Source: Syntrophotaleaceae bacterium (GTDB lineage Bacteria > Desulfobacterota > Desulfuromonadia > Desulfuromonadales > Syntrophotaleaceae). From it: a stretch of 64,000 bases of DNA. The stretch is taken from NCBI GenBank assembly GCA_041390365.1, contig JAWKQB010000005.1, positions 36,718 to 100,717 on the forward strand, in the 5' to 3' direction. The translations under genes were made by a program, and so were the position numbers. Of the stretch, positions 43,707 through 51,264 are shown one piece after another; positions within the stretch are counted from its first letter, which is position 1; every line of letters begins with the position of its first letter. The notes beneath the pieces are model-generated. The model was not told the DNA's origin. It did no database searches and worked only from the letters and a program-made list of their open reading frames with translations.

Positions 43707-45314
43707 CTAAAAGTAATATTTCAGCCGGAAATGGCCCCGGATGTCGCCGCTGTCGGCGCGGGCGGTGGCCGAGAGGGCCATGGCCAGGTCGAGCTCGTAA
43801 TCGAACATCTTCCACAGTTCGCCGCGCAGACCCAGTCCGGTGCCCTGCAGTTCGAACTCGTCCGTCTGATCGGGCAGGGGATCCTTGACCCACAAACGGG
43901 CATAGTCGTAGAACAGATAGGGGCGCAGTTCCATCCAGTTCTCCCAGCCGGCCAGTTTGCCGACGTCGGGCAGCAGCCATTCGATGGAGGCGCGGACCCC
44001 GTTGTCCCCGAGGGAATCGCTCTCCTTGTAGCCGCGAACGCTTTCCATGCCGCCGGCGGAGAACTGCTCGCTGGACACAAGCGGTTCGCTGGCCACCTGA
44101 CCCTTGACCGCCAGGGCCAGGTCCATGTCCCAGGGCAGCTGCTGCTCCCGCTCCAGGCCGACATTCAGGTAGAAGTAGTCGCCCCGGGCCTGGTAGCGCT
44201 TGCCGGAGAACTCCTCCTCGCTGCCGACCAGACCGCGAAAATGCCAGTTGAGGGCGGCCTGCAGGCGGGTGTTCCCCGTCTTGCCGAGCAGGGTGCCGTT
44301 GTAGCCAATGGAGAAGGGGAGGTAGGAGATGGGGGTTTCGGTGTCCTCCTCGTCCTCGCCGACAAAACCGAGGGTTTCCTCGAAATCCTTGTAGTCCACG
44401 CCAAAGCTGATGGAGTGGTAATACTTCTTGTAAGGGTCCAGGGGCACCAGATAGCGGGCGCCGAGAATGAAACCCTTGCCGATGACGTTGAAGCCCTCGC
44501 CGAAGGCGGTCTCGCTGTCGGTCCACAGGGCGTAGCCGGCCAGGTAATGCTTTTTCTGCCAGGGCGTCGGCAGCACGTAGGAGCCGCCGAGGACCTGCAC
44601 CTCACTCGGCTCCAGGGGCGCTGTCTGGTACTGGAAGGAGGCCGAATGCTTGCGCTGCCAGAGATTGTCGTAGCGGATCAAGCCATTGAGCCGCAGCTCG
44701 CTGGTATCGTGAGTCGAGCGGTTGTTTATTTCGACACTTGCATGCAGAGGCATCCGGTCCTCGACGGTCAGCACCACGTCGTCCACCCCCATGTCCCGGG
44801 CCGGCTCCAGCTTGAGCCGCACGGTCAGGTCGGGGTTGGCGTTGAGGGCGTTGAGCTGCTCTTCCACATCGGGGATGTAGATGATCTTTCCCGGCTGCAG
44901 CGCGGGCAGCTCCTCCATAATGCCGGCCTTGGTGAAGTAGCGGTTTTCGTTGACCAGCACCTGGCCGATGCGTGATTCGATCACCTTGAGACGGATTTCG
45001 CCCCCCTCGACCATCTGCTCCGGAATGTTGACCATCACCCGCAGGAAGCCGTTTTCCTGGTAGAACTTCTCCAGCTTGGTCCGGGCGTCCTCGACGACAT
45101 CGGCGGTTTTTTCAGGACCGGTAAATTCCATGAGCAGTTCGTCGAGCAGTTCGCCGGGATACAGGGTGTTGCCCTCGACGACGAACTGGCGGATCTCGAA
45201 GGTCGGCCCTGCGTCGGTCTCCGCAGATTGTTCCTCAGCCCAGACCGTGGATGCCAGAAACCCTGCCGCAAGGATGAGACTCAAGATGCTTACAGCCAAA
45301 CGCAGCGTCCTCAA
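43707..45314 (-). CDS. Two-partner-secretion outer-membrane transporter (TpsB; ShlB/FhaC/HecB family)
   Basis: Outer-membrane pore that exports the neighbouring TpsA adhesin. I start at a TTG at 45314, because GGAGGA lies six bases before it and a good signal peptide follows at once (LRLAVSILSLILAAGFLASTVWA). The longer reading frame upstream is heptamer repeat. POTRA domains (about 30-190) start FEIRQFVVEGNTLYPGELL and continue LKVIESRIGQVLVNENRYF. The rest is a 16-strand-type barrel with RGYKESDSLGDNG, containing the conserved VRGY motif of the L6 loop, and a terminal Phe (LKYYF). Confidence 0.95.
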   Translation of the reverse strand: MRTLRLAVSILSLILAAGFLASTVWAEEQSAETDAGPTFEIRQFVVEGNTLYPGELLDELLMEFTGPEKTADVVEDARTKLEKFYQENGFLRVMVNIPEQMVEGGEIRLKVIESRIGQVLVNENRYFTKAGIMEELPALQPGKIIYIPDVEEQLNALNANPDLTVRLKLEPARDMGVDDVVLTVEDRMPLHASVEINNRSTHDTSELRLNGLIRYDNLWQRKHSASFQYQTAPLEPSEVQVLGGSYVLPTPWQKKHYLAGYALWTDSETAFGEGFNVIGKGFILGARYLVPLDPYKKYYHSISFGVDYKDFEETLGFVGEDEEDTETPISYLPFSIGYNGTLLGKTGNTRLQAALNWHFRGLVGSEEEFSGKRYQARGDYFYLNVGLEREQQLPWDMDLALAVKGQVASEPLVSSEQFSAGGMESVRGYKESDSLGDNGVRASIEWLLPDVGKLAGWENWMELRPYLFYDYARLWVKDPLPDQTDEFELQGTGLGLRGELWKMFDYELDLAMALSATARADSGDIRGHFRLKYYF

Positions 45315-45336
45315 CGCTTTTCCTCCATATAAAATT

Positions 45337-45443
45337 CGTAATTCGTGATGCGTAAGGCGTAAGGGGTAAAATTCGGTCAAAAACCTTGGCTTCATGGCTA
45401 CAAGCCTTTCTCACCAATTACCTGTTACGCCTTACGATTCACG
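45337..45443. repeat. Inverted heptamer arrays (CGTAAGG and TTACGCC)
   Basis: Units cgtaatt, cgtgatg, cgtaagg, cgtaagg (45337-45364) face caattac, ttacgcc, ttacgat, tcacggc (about 45415-45443). The right arm includes the stop codon of the thioredoxin-FKBP lipoprotein gene; the left arm lies just upstream of the tpsB ribosome binding site. Confidence 0.85.
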
Positions 45444-46635
45444 GCATTTCAGTTTCCGCCAGTGCGCGCAGTTCCCGATACAGGATATTTCCGTCCTTGA
45501 ACCCTTCCGCCTTCTGCAGAACCTCCCCATCAGGATTCAGGTAGACGACCATCGGGTAGTTTTCCTGCCCGAACTTCTCCTTGAACTGCTTTTCCACGTC
45601 CGAATTGATCTTCAGCCAGACGAACCGGTCCTGAAGACTTTTGACCCGGGGATCCTCCACGCTCTCGCCAAGCAGACGCTTGCACCAGGAACACCAGTCG
45701 GCGTAGAGAACCAGGACCGCCGGCTTGTTTTCCTGCCGGGCCCGTTTCAGGCCGCTGTCGAACTCCTCGCCCCAGACGATGATCTTTTCGTCGTAGGTAC
45801 CGGCAGGAACCCGGGACAGAACCTCCAGGTCGAGAACGAGCGCCTTGCCGATCGTCAGGGGGTTGGCGTCCACCGTGAAAGAGACTCCATCGGTTGCCAC
45901 GATTCTGCCCTTGCGGTCCTCGAGCATGAATTCGGCTCCGAGTTTGGGAGTAAGCCGCGTGAGGATCTTCTGATCCTCGACAAGGATCTGCACGGTGCCG
46001 AACGGTTCCTCTATCTCTTTTCCGTTTTCAGCCTGCATTTCGAGAACAACCGAACTTTCCTCGACTTTTGCGACCCTGGTCTGAATATAGGGTGAAAGGT
46101 GCAATTCCCTGCCGACCTCAGGAAAGCCGCCGGTCAATTGCACATATCTTTCTGCGGGCAGTACCAGGCTGACGGGAAAAACCTTTTCGCAGGGCAGCTC
46201 ACGACGCAGAGAGGGATCGGCAGGGCCGAAAGCCTCCTCAGAAGGTACGGTCACAGTGCGGCTTTGGCCGGGAACCATGTCGAGCACCGCGCTCGCCAGT
46301 CCGGGCACGACAGCCGCCTTCCCGGCAACAACCTCCTCGGGCCGATACGCTTCCGGATCACGGTAACCGTCCATTCTGGCCCTGTCCGGATCGCGGGCCA
46401 CTCCCTCGCGGGTAGTGTAGAGCAACCGACCGTCCTCCAGGGTCGCCGTCACCTCGACGGTCACGACATCTCCCGGGCCGACCGGACTGGAAGGAACCTC
46501 GGCAGAGGATGCATTTTTCGCCGTATCGATGACCGGAGATGCGCAGCCAGCGGCAAAGAGGGCTCCAGTCAGGCCCAAAAGGCATAAACAGCTGAGACAT
46601 AACCTTTTCAAGCAGATGCGCACCAGACCGATCAT
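45439..46635 (-). CDS. Lipoprotein with FKBP/SlyD-like region and C-terminal thioredoxin domain
   Basis: A 398-residue envelope protein with a lipoprotein signal (LCLLGLTGALFAAGC, Cys31). The middle (about 50-270) is built like the upstream FKBP paralogue, with VGPGDVVTVEVTATLEDGRL, AVVPGLASAVLDMVPGQ and, further on, DANPLTIGKALVLDLEV, a degraded form of the SlyD NHPLAGK(T/N)L motif. Residues 275-398 are a thioredoxin fold with active-site CSWC (VLYADWCSWCKRLL), of the DsbD-gamma/thiol-disulfide type. It overlaps the stop of the preceding paralogue by four bases. It may combine prolyl-isomerase or chaperone and thiol-handling roles for exported proteins; that is inference. Confidence 0.85.
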   Translation of the reverse strand: MIGLVRICLKRLCLSCLCLLGLTGALFAAGCASPVIDTAKNASSAEVPSSPVGPGDVVTVEVTATLEDGRLLYTTREGVARDPDRARMDGYRDPEAYRPEEVVAGKAAVVPGLASAVLDMVPGQSRTVTVPSEEAFGPADPSLRRELPCEKVFPVSLVLPAERYVQLTGGFPEVGRELHLSPYIQTRVAKVEESSVVLEMQAENGKEIEEPFGTVQILVEDQKILTRLTPKLGAEFMLEDRKGRIVATDGVSFTVDANPLTIGKALVLDLEVLSRVPAGTYDEKIIVWGEEFDSGLKRARQENKPAVLVLYADWCSWCKRLLGESVEDPRVKSLQDRFVWLKINSDVEKQFKEKFGQENYPMVVYLNPDGEVLQKAEGFKDGNILYRELRALAETEMP

Positions 46636-47444
46636 GGAATCTGACTCTCCTCTCCCCTGGAAACCTCAACATCGCAAACCAGATTCTGGCCGGCCAGAGG
46701 ATGACCATAATCAACGGTGAAAAAGGCATCGTCCACATCGGCAACCTTGCCAACCATAGGACCCGAACGCACCAGATCTCCTTTTTCCACTAGGATTTCC
46801 AGCAGATAGGAGTTCTGATCGGCACTGACCCTGGCCCTGCCAAAGGGGGTATCGATCAATTCGCCGACGGGGGCGTGAAAGTCGACCACCACTTCGCTTT
46901 CGCTGACTGAAGTCACTTTTCCCGGGATGGCCGGATCGAAGGTCATTTCCTGACCAATTTCGGGATTTTTCCCGGTCCGGCCTTTGTATTCATCGACGGT
47001 CATATGCAGCCCTCGGGGGCGCCGCCGCACCTTCGCCAGCCTTATGGTCCCGGAGGGCCTGACCGGGGCCTTGGCCGCGGCAACTTCAATCCCGCTCAAA
47101 GTCCCCGGTACCTGACCAACGACGGCCTGTCCAAGCTGAACGGCGATGGCATCAGCAAAATCGAAGGGGGCCGAGCCGCTCTGGGAAACCTTTTCCTGGC
47201 CTGCGATCCATTCAAGAGGAGCATCGTTTTTCAGAGCCAGGTAGATGGCGGACCTCTTCTCCTCGGGGCTGATCGCTCCATCCCTGTAGGTGGAGGCGGT
47301 CAGTTCGCCATTTTTCAGGCGGCAGACATAATTTATCCGCACCCTGTCACCGCTCCGGAAAGGCATTTCATTCTGCGCAGCCGCCGGATATGACACCAAA
47401 ATGGCTGCGCCCAACAACAAATAAGTAAATAGAGAGAACTTCAT
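46632..47444 (-). CDS. Secreted FKBP/SlyD-like peptidyl-prolyl isomerase
   Basis: A 270-residue protein starting at 47444, where GGAG lies five bases before the ATG. A signal peptide (LLLGAAILVSYPAAA) is followed by FKBP-like strands (GDRVRINYVCRLKNGEL, AVVGQVPG) and an IF-domain-like insert. The SlyD-type strand DYGHPLAGQNLVCDVEV near residues 238-254 matches the family motif NHPLAGKxL except for Gly in place of Asn. It is the first gene of the adhesin/TonB locus and lies just downstream of an attenuator-like leader. It overlaps its thioredoxin-bearing paralogue by four bases. Confidence 0.87.
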   Translation of the reverse strand: MKFSLFTYLLLGAAILVSYPAAAQNEMPFRSGDRVRINYVCRLKNGELTASTYRDGAISPEEKRSAIYLALKNDAPLEWIAGQEKVSQSGSAPFDFADAIAVQLGQAVVGQVPGTLSGIEVAAAKAPVRPSGTIRLAKVRRRPRGLHMTVDEYKGRTGKNPEIGQEMTFDPAIPGKVTSVSESEVVVDFHAPVGELIDTPFGRARVSADQNSYLLEILVEKGDLVRSGPMVGKVADVDDAFFTVDYGHPLAGQNLVCDVEVSRGEESQIP

Positions 47445-47480
47445 AGGCACTCCGTCAATTCGCGTCATTTATCCGGGCGG

Positions 47481-47532
47481 CAAAAAAACAAAACCCCAGC
47501 CGATAGGGTGCAATAAACCCTCTCGGCTGGGG
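47481..47532 (-). terminator. Rho-independent terminator/attenuator before the FKBP gene
   Basis: A perfect ten-base stem (ccccagccga at 47494-47503 with tcggctgggg at 47523-47532), extended by agggt/accct inside, is followed on the minus strand by ttttgttttttt. There is no matching T run on the plus strand, so it acts on minus-strand transcripts. Confidence 0.88.
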
Positions 47533-47660
47533 CTGTTCGATACCTGATAAGGTCGAACCGGTAACCCGGCCTCTGGTGTCCGATACTTTTCGCGGCCGAA
47601 AAGGCCGTATTTCCGGTCGCCGGCTGCCTCAAAAGATTCCCGGACGACACGGGAACTTTT
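47481..47660 (-). promoter_or_regulatory. Structured leader RNA ending in an attenuator, unidentified riboswitch candidate
   Basis: Upstream of the FKBP gene the minus strand can form a hairpin near 47637-47655 (ttcccg/cgggaa), a GC-rich central fold around ggcc-tttt-cggcc (about 47596-47606), a hairpin gttcga/tcgaac with inner cct/agg (47534-47557), and then a strong terminator immediately before the start codon region. The layout of a folded domain followed by a terminator and a short distance to the gene is that of a riboswitch or attenuator. I checked it by eye against the c-di-GMP, TPP, cobalamin, glycine, Moco and fluoride consensus motifs and saw no match. Confidence 0.5.
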
Positions 47661-47754
47661 TATAGAAGAGAAATGTTAGGAGAATATTTTTTGAATCGCC
47701 TTTCTGACAATTTTTTGACCGGGCCTTTTCCGCTTCATTTTTTACACCCCCTCC

Positions 47755-47784
47755 TTGACCTTCATAGGCGGAGGTGGGGATAAT
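47755..47784 (+). promoter_or_regulatory. Candidate sigma-70 promoter for the mltB-like gene
   Basis: ttgacc (47755-47760) and gataat (47779-47784), with an 18-base spacer, lie 64 bases before the start codon. The opposite strand of this gap has a weak ttgtca/aatatt pair that could serve the FKBP leader. Confidence 0.5.
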
Positions 47785-47848
47785 TACAGCTCCAGGAGGC
47801 TGGTTACCATCTTTTTCAATTCCATTCTCAACAACAAAGGTCTTTCAT

Positions 47849-48892
47849 ATGCATTTGTTTTTTCGTCGTTTTTTCCCCCTGATCACCCTTCCGCTCGCCA
47901 TTGCCTGCTGTGTGCCGCAACCGGAAGTTGCCTCTCCCGATCCGGTTCGATTGCAACAGCCCGATGCCAGCACCACCAACCCGGCCAGCGCCGACTTCGA
48001 CCGCTGGGTGGAGGAGCTGGCCATCGAGGCGAGGAGCCGGGGGATCAGTGAAACCACCCTTGCGGACGCCCTGACCGGCCTGCAGCCTATCCCGCTGGCA
48101 GTAAAAGCGGCAGGGAAACAGGCCGAAGATGTTTTTTCCGCCCGCCGCTATCTGGAACGGATGGTCTCGGAGAACCGGATTCGCCAGGGCATTCTGCAGA
48201 TACGGGAAAAAGAGGCTCTTTTTGAAAGGGTTCACGACACCTACGGAGTGCAGCCGGCCTACCTCGCAGCCTTGTGGGCCATCGAAAGCGATTTCGGCAA
48301 GGGCAAGGCCCGCTTTCCCCTGGTCGGGGCACTGGCGACCCAGGCATGGCAGGGCCAGCGCCGCGAATTTTTTCGCCGCGAGCTGCTGGCGGCCCTGGAA
48401 ATCCTCGACCGGGAGGGGATGAAAAGCGCCGACCTGCGCGGTTCGTGGGCGGGGGCGAGCGGGCAGTTCCAGTTCATCCCCACCAGTTACCTCCACTATG
48501 CGGTCGATTTCGACGGCGACGGTCACCGTGATATCTGGACCGATCCCGCGGACGCCCTTGCCTCGGCGGCGAATTTTCTCAAGGAGGCGCGCTGGCGGCC
48601 GGATCAGGAATGGGGCAGGGAAATTCAGCTGCCCGCCAGGTTCGATCCCGCCCTGGCCGGACTGAAGGTGCGCAAGCCTCTGGCGGAATGGCGGAAACAG
48701 GGGCTCGCTGAAGCCGCCGGCCCCGCGGATCGGATGGCCTCACTCCTGCTGCCCGACGGCCCGGAAGGACCGGCCTTTCTGGTCTTCGACAATTTTCGCG
48801 TGCTGATGCGCTGGAACCGCTCCAGCTCCTTTGCCCTGGCTGTCGGAACCCTGGCGGACAGGATTGAAATGGGAGTGAGGAGTGAGGGGTAA
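47849..48892 (+). CDS. mltB: Lytic murein transglycosylase, MltB family
   Basis: Periplasmic enzyme that cleaves the MurNAc-GlcNAc bond of peptidoglycan to make anhydro-muropeptides. I start at 47849, where AAAGG precedes the ATG and a lipoprotein-like signal follows (LITLPLAIACC). The family core is intact: ALWAIESDFGKG with the catalytic Glu146, ALATQAWQGQRREFFRREL, the GSWAGASGQFQFIPTSYLHYAVDFDG signature (split here for length) and DPADALASAANFL. It is 347 residues, close to soluble MltB (SltB) size. The last codons and the stop lie in a gtgagga heptamer array, from which the next gene starts. Confidence 0.95.
   Translation: MHLFFRRFFPLITLPLAIACCVPQPEVASPDPVRLQQPDASTTNPASADFDRWVEELAIEARSRGISETTLADALTGLQPIPLAVKAAGKQAEDVFSARRYLERMVSENRIRQGILQIREKEALFERVHDTYGVQPAYLAALWAIESDFGKGKARFPLVGALATQAWQGQRREFFRRELLAALEILDREGMKSADLRGSWAGASGQFQFIPTSYLHYAVDFDGDGHRDIWTDPADALASAANFLKEARWRPDQEWGREIQLPARFDPALAGLKVRKPLAEWRKQGLAEAAGPADRMASLLLPDGPEGPAFLVFDNFRVLMRWNRSSSFALAVGTLADRIEMGVRSEG
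48874..48892. repeat. AGTGAGG heptamer array joining two genes
   Basis: Two agtgagg units plus ggtaa hold the stop codon of the mltB-like gene (48890-48892) and the GTG start of the hydrolase gene (48882). Confidence 0.8.
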
Positions 48893-49808
48893 CGGGCCAA
48901 TCGTCAAGCATTCGTCTAATGACCGCCGTCTGCGGCTGCCCGACGGCCGCAGGCTCGGATACGCCGAATTCGGAGTTCTCGACGGGCAGCCGGTGATCTA
49001 CATGCACGGGCTGCCCGCTTCCCGCCTGGAAGCCCGCATCGCCGATCGTGCGGCCCGGAAGGTGGGTATCCGCATCATTTCCCCTGATCGTCCCGGCATG
49101 GGGCTTTCCGATTTCCAAACCGGCCGCACCCTGTCAGCCTGGTCTGAAGACGTGGGGCACCTGGCCGACAGCCTGTACCTGGAGCGGTTTTCCCTGCTTG
49201 GGGTTTCAGGCGGTGGGCCCTATGCCCTGGCCTGCGCCAGCAGCATGTCCCGTCGACTGCGCGCTGTAGGCCTGGTCGGGGCTCTCGGTCCGATGGCGGT
49301 TCCCCACCTCGGCAGATCGATGAAGCCGCCGGCCCGGTTCAGTTTCCACCTGGCCCGCAATTTTCCCCGATTGTCCCGCCTGCTCTATGGCGAATTGATC
49401 GGCCGGCTGCTGCGGCAATGGCCGGATCTCGTCACCCTGCTGCTGCAGCCTGCCGAGGCCGACCGCCCGGTGCTTGCCGATCCCGATGTCTCGGTTATTT
49501 TGACGAATTCGATCAAGGAGGCTCTACGCCAGGGAGGACAAGGCCCGGTACGGGATCTTCAACTGCTGGGGGAGGAGTGGGATTTCGATTTGAACCGGAT
49601 CGACTGCCCGGTCCATTTATGGCACGGGGAACAGGACGCGACGGTGCCGATCGTGATGGGCCGCTATCTCGCCCATGTCATTCCCGGCTGCCAGTCCCGT
49701 TTCTATAAGAAGGAAGGCCATTTTTCCCTGCCGGTCGGGCACATGGAGGAAATTCTTTCGGACATCAGCAGCGGGGTGGGGCGGGGATCGATAAAAAACC
49801 TCGTCTAG
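48882..49808 (+). CDS. Alpha/beta-fold hydrolase
   Basis: A 308-residue hydrolase of unknown substrate. It opens with RRLRLPDGRRLGYAEFG and VIYMHGLPAS (oxyanion region). The nucleophile elbow is LLGVSGGGPYAL (GxSxG, Ser near residue 109), and the late catalytic pair is WHGEQDATVP (Asp) and KKEGHFSLP (His). No signal peptide is visible, so it is probably cytoplasmic. The GTG start at 48882 lies inside the heptamer array and overlaps the mltB-like stop by 11 bases; the upstream ggagtgagg could act as ribosome binding site. The first 12 residues are therefore less certain than the rest. Confidence 0.88.
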   Translation: MRGNGPIVKHSSNDRRLRLPDGRRLGYAEFGVLDGQPVIYMHGLPASRLEARIADRAARKVGIRIISPDRPGMGLSDFQTGRTLSAWSEDVGHLADSLYLERFSLLGVSGGGPYALACASSMSRRLRAVGLVGALGPMAVPHLGRSMKPPARFSFHLARNFPRLSRLLYGELIGRLLRQWPDLVTLLLQPAEADRPVLADPDVSVILTNSIKEALRQGGQGPVRDLQLLGEEWDFDLNRIDCPVHLWHGEQDATVPIVMGRYLAHVIPGCQSRFYKKEGHFSLPVGHMEEILSDISSGVGRGSIKNLV

Positions 49809-49812
49809 CCTG

Positions 49813-50115
49813 TTATTTCGCTGCGGCTACTCTTCTTTCCACCACAGAGAAGGCCCGGCAGCGCTGCAGGGAGTAGCTGTTCCAGGTCCGGCTGAAAACC
49901 TTGATGGCGATGTCCGGGCAGATGCTGGCGCACAGGGCGCAGCCTGCGCAATTCCCCACGTCATCAAATCTGGCAACCGGAAATCCCTGCTCGCTCACCT
50001 GTTCCTTCAGGGTGATCAAGTTTCTGGGGCAGGCGGTTGTACAGAGAGCGCACCCCTTGCACCTGTCCTGGTCAATTTCTATTCCCACCGGCATATCCTG
50101 TCTTTTCGGCAACAA
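49813..50115 (-). CDS. Two-[4Fe-4S] cluster ferredoxin
   Basis: A 100-residue (or 93-residue) electron carrier with two classical cluster motifs, CKGCALCTTACP near residue 20 and CAGCALCASICP near residue 58 (CxxCxxCxxxCP). It resembles the delta subunit of 2-oxoacid:ferredoxin oxidoreductases, but no alpha, beta or gamma subunit gene is adjacent, so a free-standing ferredoxin is more likely. Start choice is open: a TTG at 50115 has a G-rich ribosome site about ten bases before it, while the ATG at 50094 has AGGA too close. The G-rich site lies in a possible hairpin (50125-50146). Confidence 0.85.
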   Translation of the reverse strand: MLPKRQDMPVGIEIDQDRCKGCALCTTACPRNLITLKEQVSEQGFPVARFDDVGNCAGCALCASICPDIAIKVFSRTWNSYSLQRCRAFSVVERRVAAAK

Positions 50116-50160
50116 TGGAAAACCCCCTCCCTTCGAGAAGGGGGGGCTTGAAACCGGCAG

Positions 50161-50189
50161 AGTCTATGGCCCTTTAGGGAAAAAGTCAA
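50161..50189 (-). promoter_or_regulatory. Candidate sigma-70 promoter for the ferredoxin gene
   Basis: On the minus strand TTGACT (50189-50184) and TAGACT (50166-50161) are separated by exactly 17 bases, about 45 bases before the TTG start. Confidence 0.6.
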
Positions 50190-50244
50190 CAGAACAGAAT
50201 TTGCAGCACCACTGCAAACGCGCACCATCCTCCAAAAACATGCA

Positions 50245-51081
50245 TTATTTCAAATTACCCGCTGCTTTGTCCCGGTGGGAAAAACCCAGACCTGCCAACC
50301 CCTCCCGGAGATCCTTGAGTGCCGCCTCGATCAGGGCTTGTACCGCAGCCTGATCGGTTCCGGTAGCGGCCAGCAGGATATCCAACTCCGGCATCTCTCC
50401 CGGTTCACCTGCCAGGGATTTGATGTAGACGGCGGGGTGGGCGGGAACCACCCGGCGGAGCACCGGCTCGAGCAGCGATTCGTCATTGCAGCAGACGGTC
50501 AATGTATGCAGGGCTGAAAGACCGCCCTGGAAGGTCTTTTGCAGAAAAGGCTGCATGGAGGTGGTAAAGATTCCCTTCAGTTCCGGGGGTACGCCGGGCA
50601 GACTGATGATGGTCGTTTCGCCGGCTTGCAGCAGGACTCCGGGAGCGGTACCGGCCGGATTGGTCAGCGGGATCGCCCCTTTGGGAAGATAAGCCATCTT
50701 CTCCCGGGCCGGGTTGAGCCCTCCGAATTCGAGAATGCCCCGGGCATGGAAGTCATCGTAGCTTTTGCGGATCATTTCCCGGGCCTGTTCGTGCAGTTCA
50801 AGGGGAAATCCGACCCCCTCCGCCACAGCCGCAAGAGTGAGATCGTCGGCCGTCGGGCCCAGCCCTCCCGAGGTGAGGATGACTTCCGGGCGTCGGCCCA
50901 GTGCCGCCCCCAATTCCCCGGCAATGGTTCCAAGATCGTCCCGCAACACCGTGCTGCGCACCACCTGGCCGCCAAGCCGATGAATTTCGTGGCAGAGCCA
51001 CTGCGTATTGGTATCCAGAATTTCACCGTTGAGAATTTCATTGCCGATAATGAAAATTTCCACGAAAACCGGTTTTGTCAT
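50245..51081 (-). CDS. CinA N-terminal (MoCF/COG1058) domain protein
   Basis: A 278-residue protein equal to the first two thirds of CinA: the MoCF-like domain (residues 5-170) with GNEILNGEILDTNTQWL, TSGGLGPTADDLTLAAVAEG and NPAGTAPGVLL, then LPGVPPELKGIF and a C-terminal alpha/beta part. The C-terminal nicotinamide-nucleotide amidase domain of full CinA is missing. The stand-alone domain has been linked to ADP-ribose or other dinucleotide pyrophosphatase activity. A G-rich ribosome site precedes the ATG. The next gene downstream, the ferredoxin, has its own promoter. Confidence 0.92.
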   Translation of the reverse strand: MTKPVFVEIFIIGNEILNGEILDTNTQWLCHEIHRLGGQVVRSTVLRDDLGTIAGELGAALGRRPEVILTSGGLGPTADDLTLAAVAEGVGFPLELHEQAREMIRKSYDDFHARGILEFGGLNPAREKMAYLPKGAIPLTNPAGTAPGVLLQAGETTIISLPGVPPELKGIFTTSMQPFLQKTFQGGLSALHTLTVCCNDESLLEPVLRRVVPAHPAVYIKSLAGEPGEMPELDILLAATGTDQAAVQALIEAALKDLREGLAGLGFSHRDKAAGNLK

Positions 51082-51264
51082 AGCTTCAATTCCCCCCAGC
51101 GGTCACCCCTCCGAACGACCGGCTTGCGATCAGCGGAGTCTCTTTTCACAAAGACCCCGCAACTTCTTCCTTTTTCATTTGAACCTTCATCAAGCGTAGC
51201 AGCAATTATCATTATTACAATCGAAAGAATCGTATCTAGTCTAAACGAGTGAGGTTACAGCGTT

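Noticed and set aside
45315..45395. N-terminal extension of TpsB from the ATG at 45395
   Set aside because: It is heptamer repeat and would bury the signal peptide; the TTG at 45314 has a perfect GGAGGA site.
47534..47560. tRNA T-arm-like ggttcgacc in the leader
   Set aside because: The matching stem is missing and no acceptor, D or anticodon arms can be drawn around it.
47465..47650. 61-residue open frame through the leader RNA
   Set aside because: It reads through the terminator stem and T run, has no ribosome site and shows no protein-like pattern; it is most likely chance.
47481..47660. Cyclic-di-GMP/cGAMP (GEMM) riboswitch call for the leader
   Set aside because: The context (Desulfuromonas-like, isomerase gene) fits, but the conserved GGCAAACC and GGGACGCAAAGCC boxes are absent on both strands.
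50245..51081. Broken full-length cinA
   Set aside because: The stop is clean, no amidase-domain remnant follows, and stand-alone COG1058 proteins are a normal family form.
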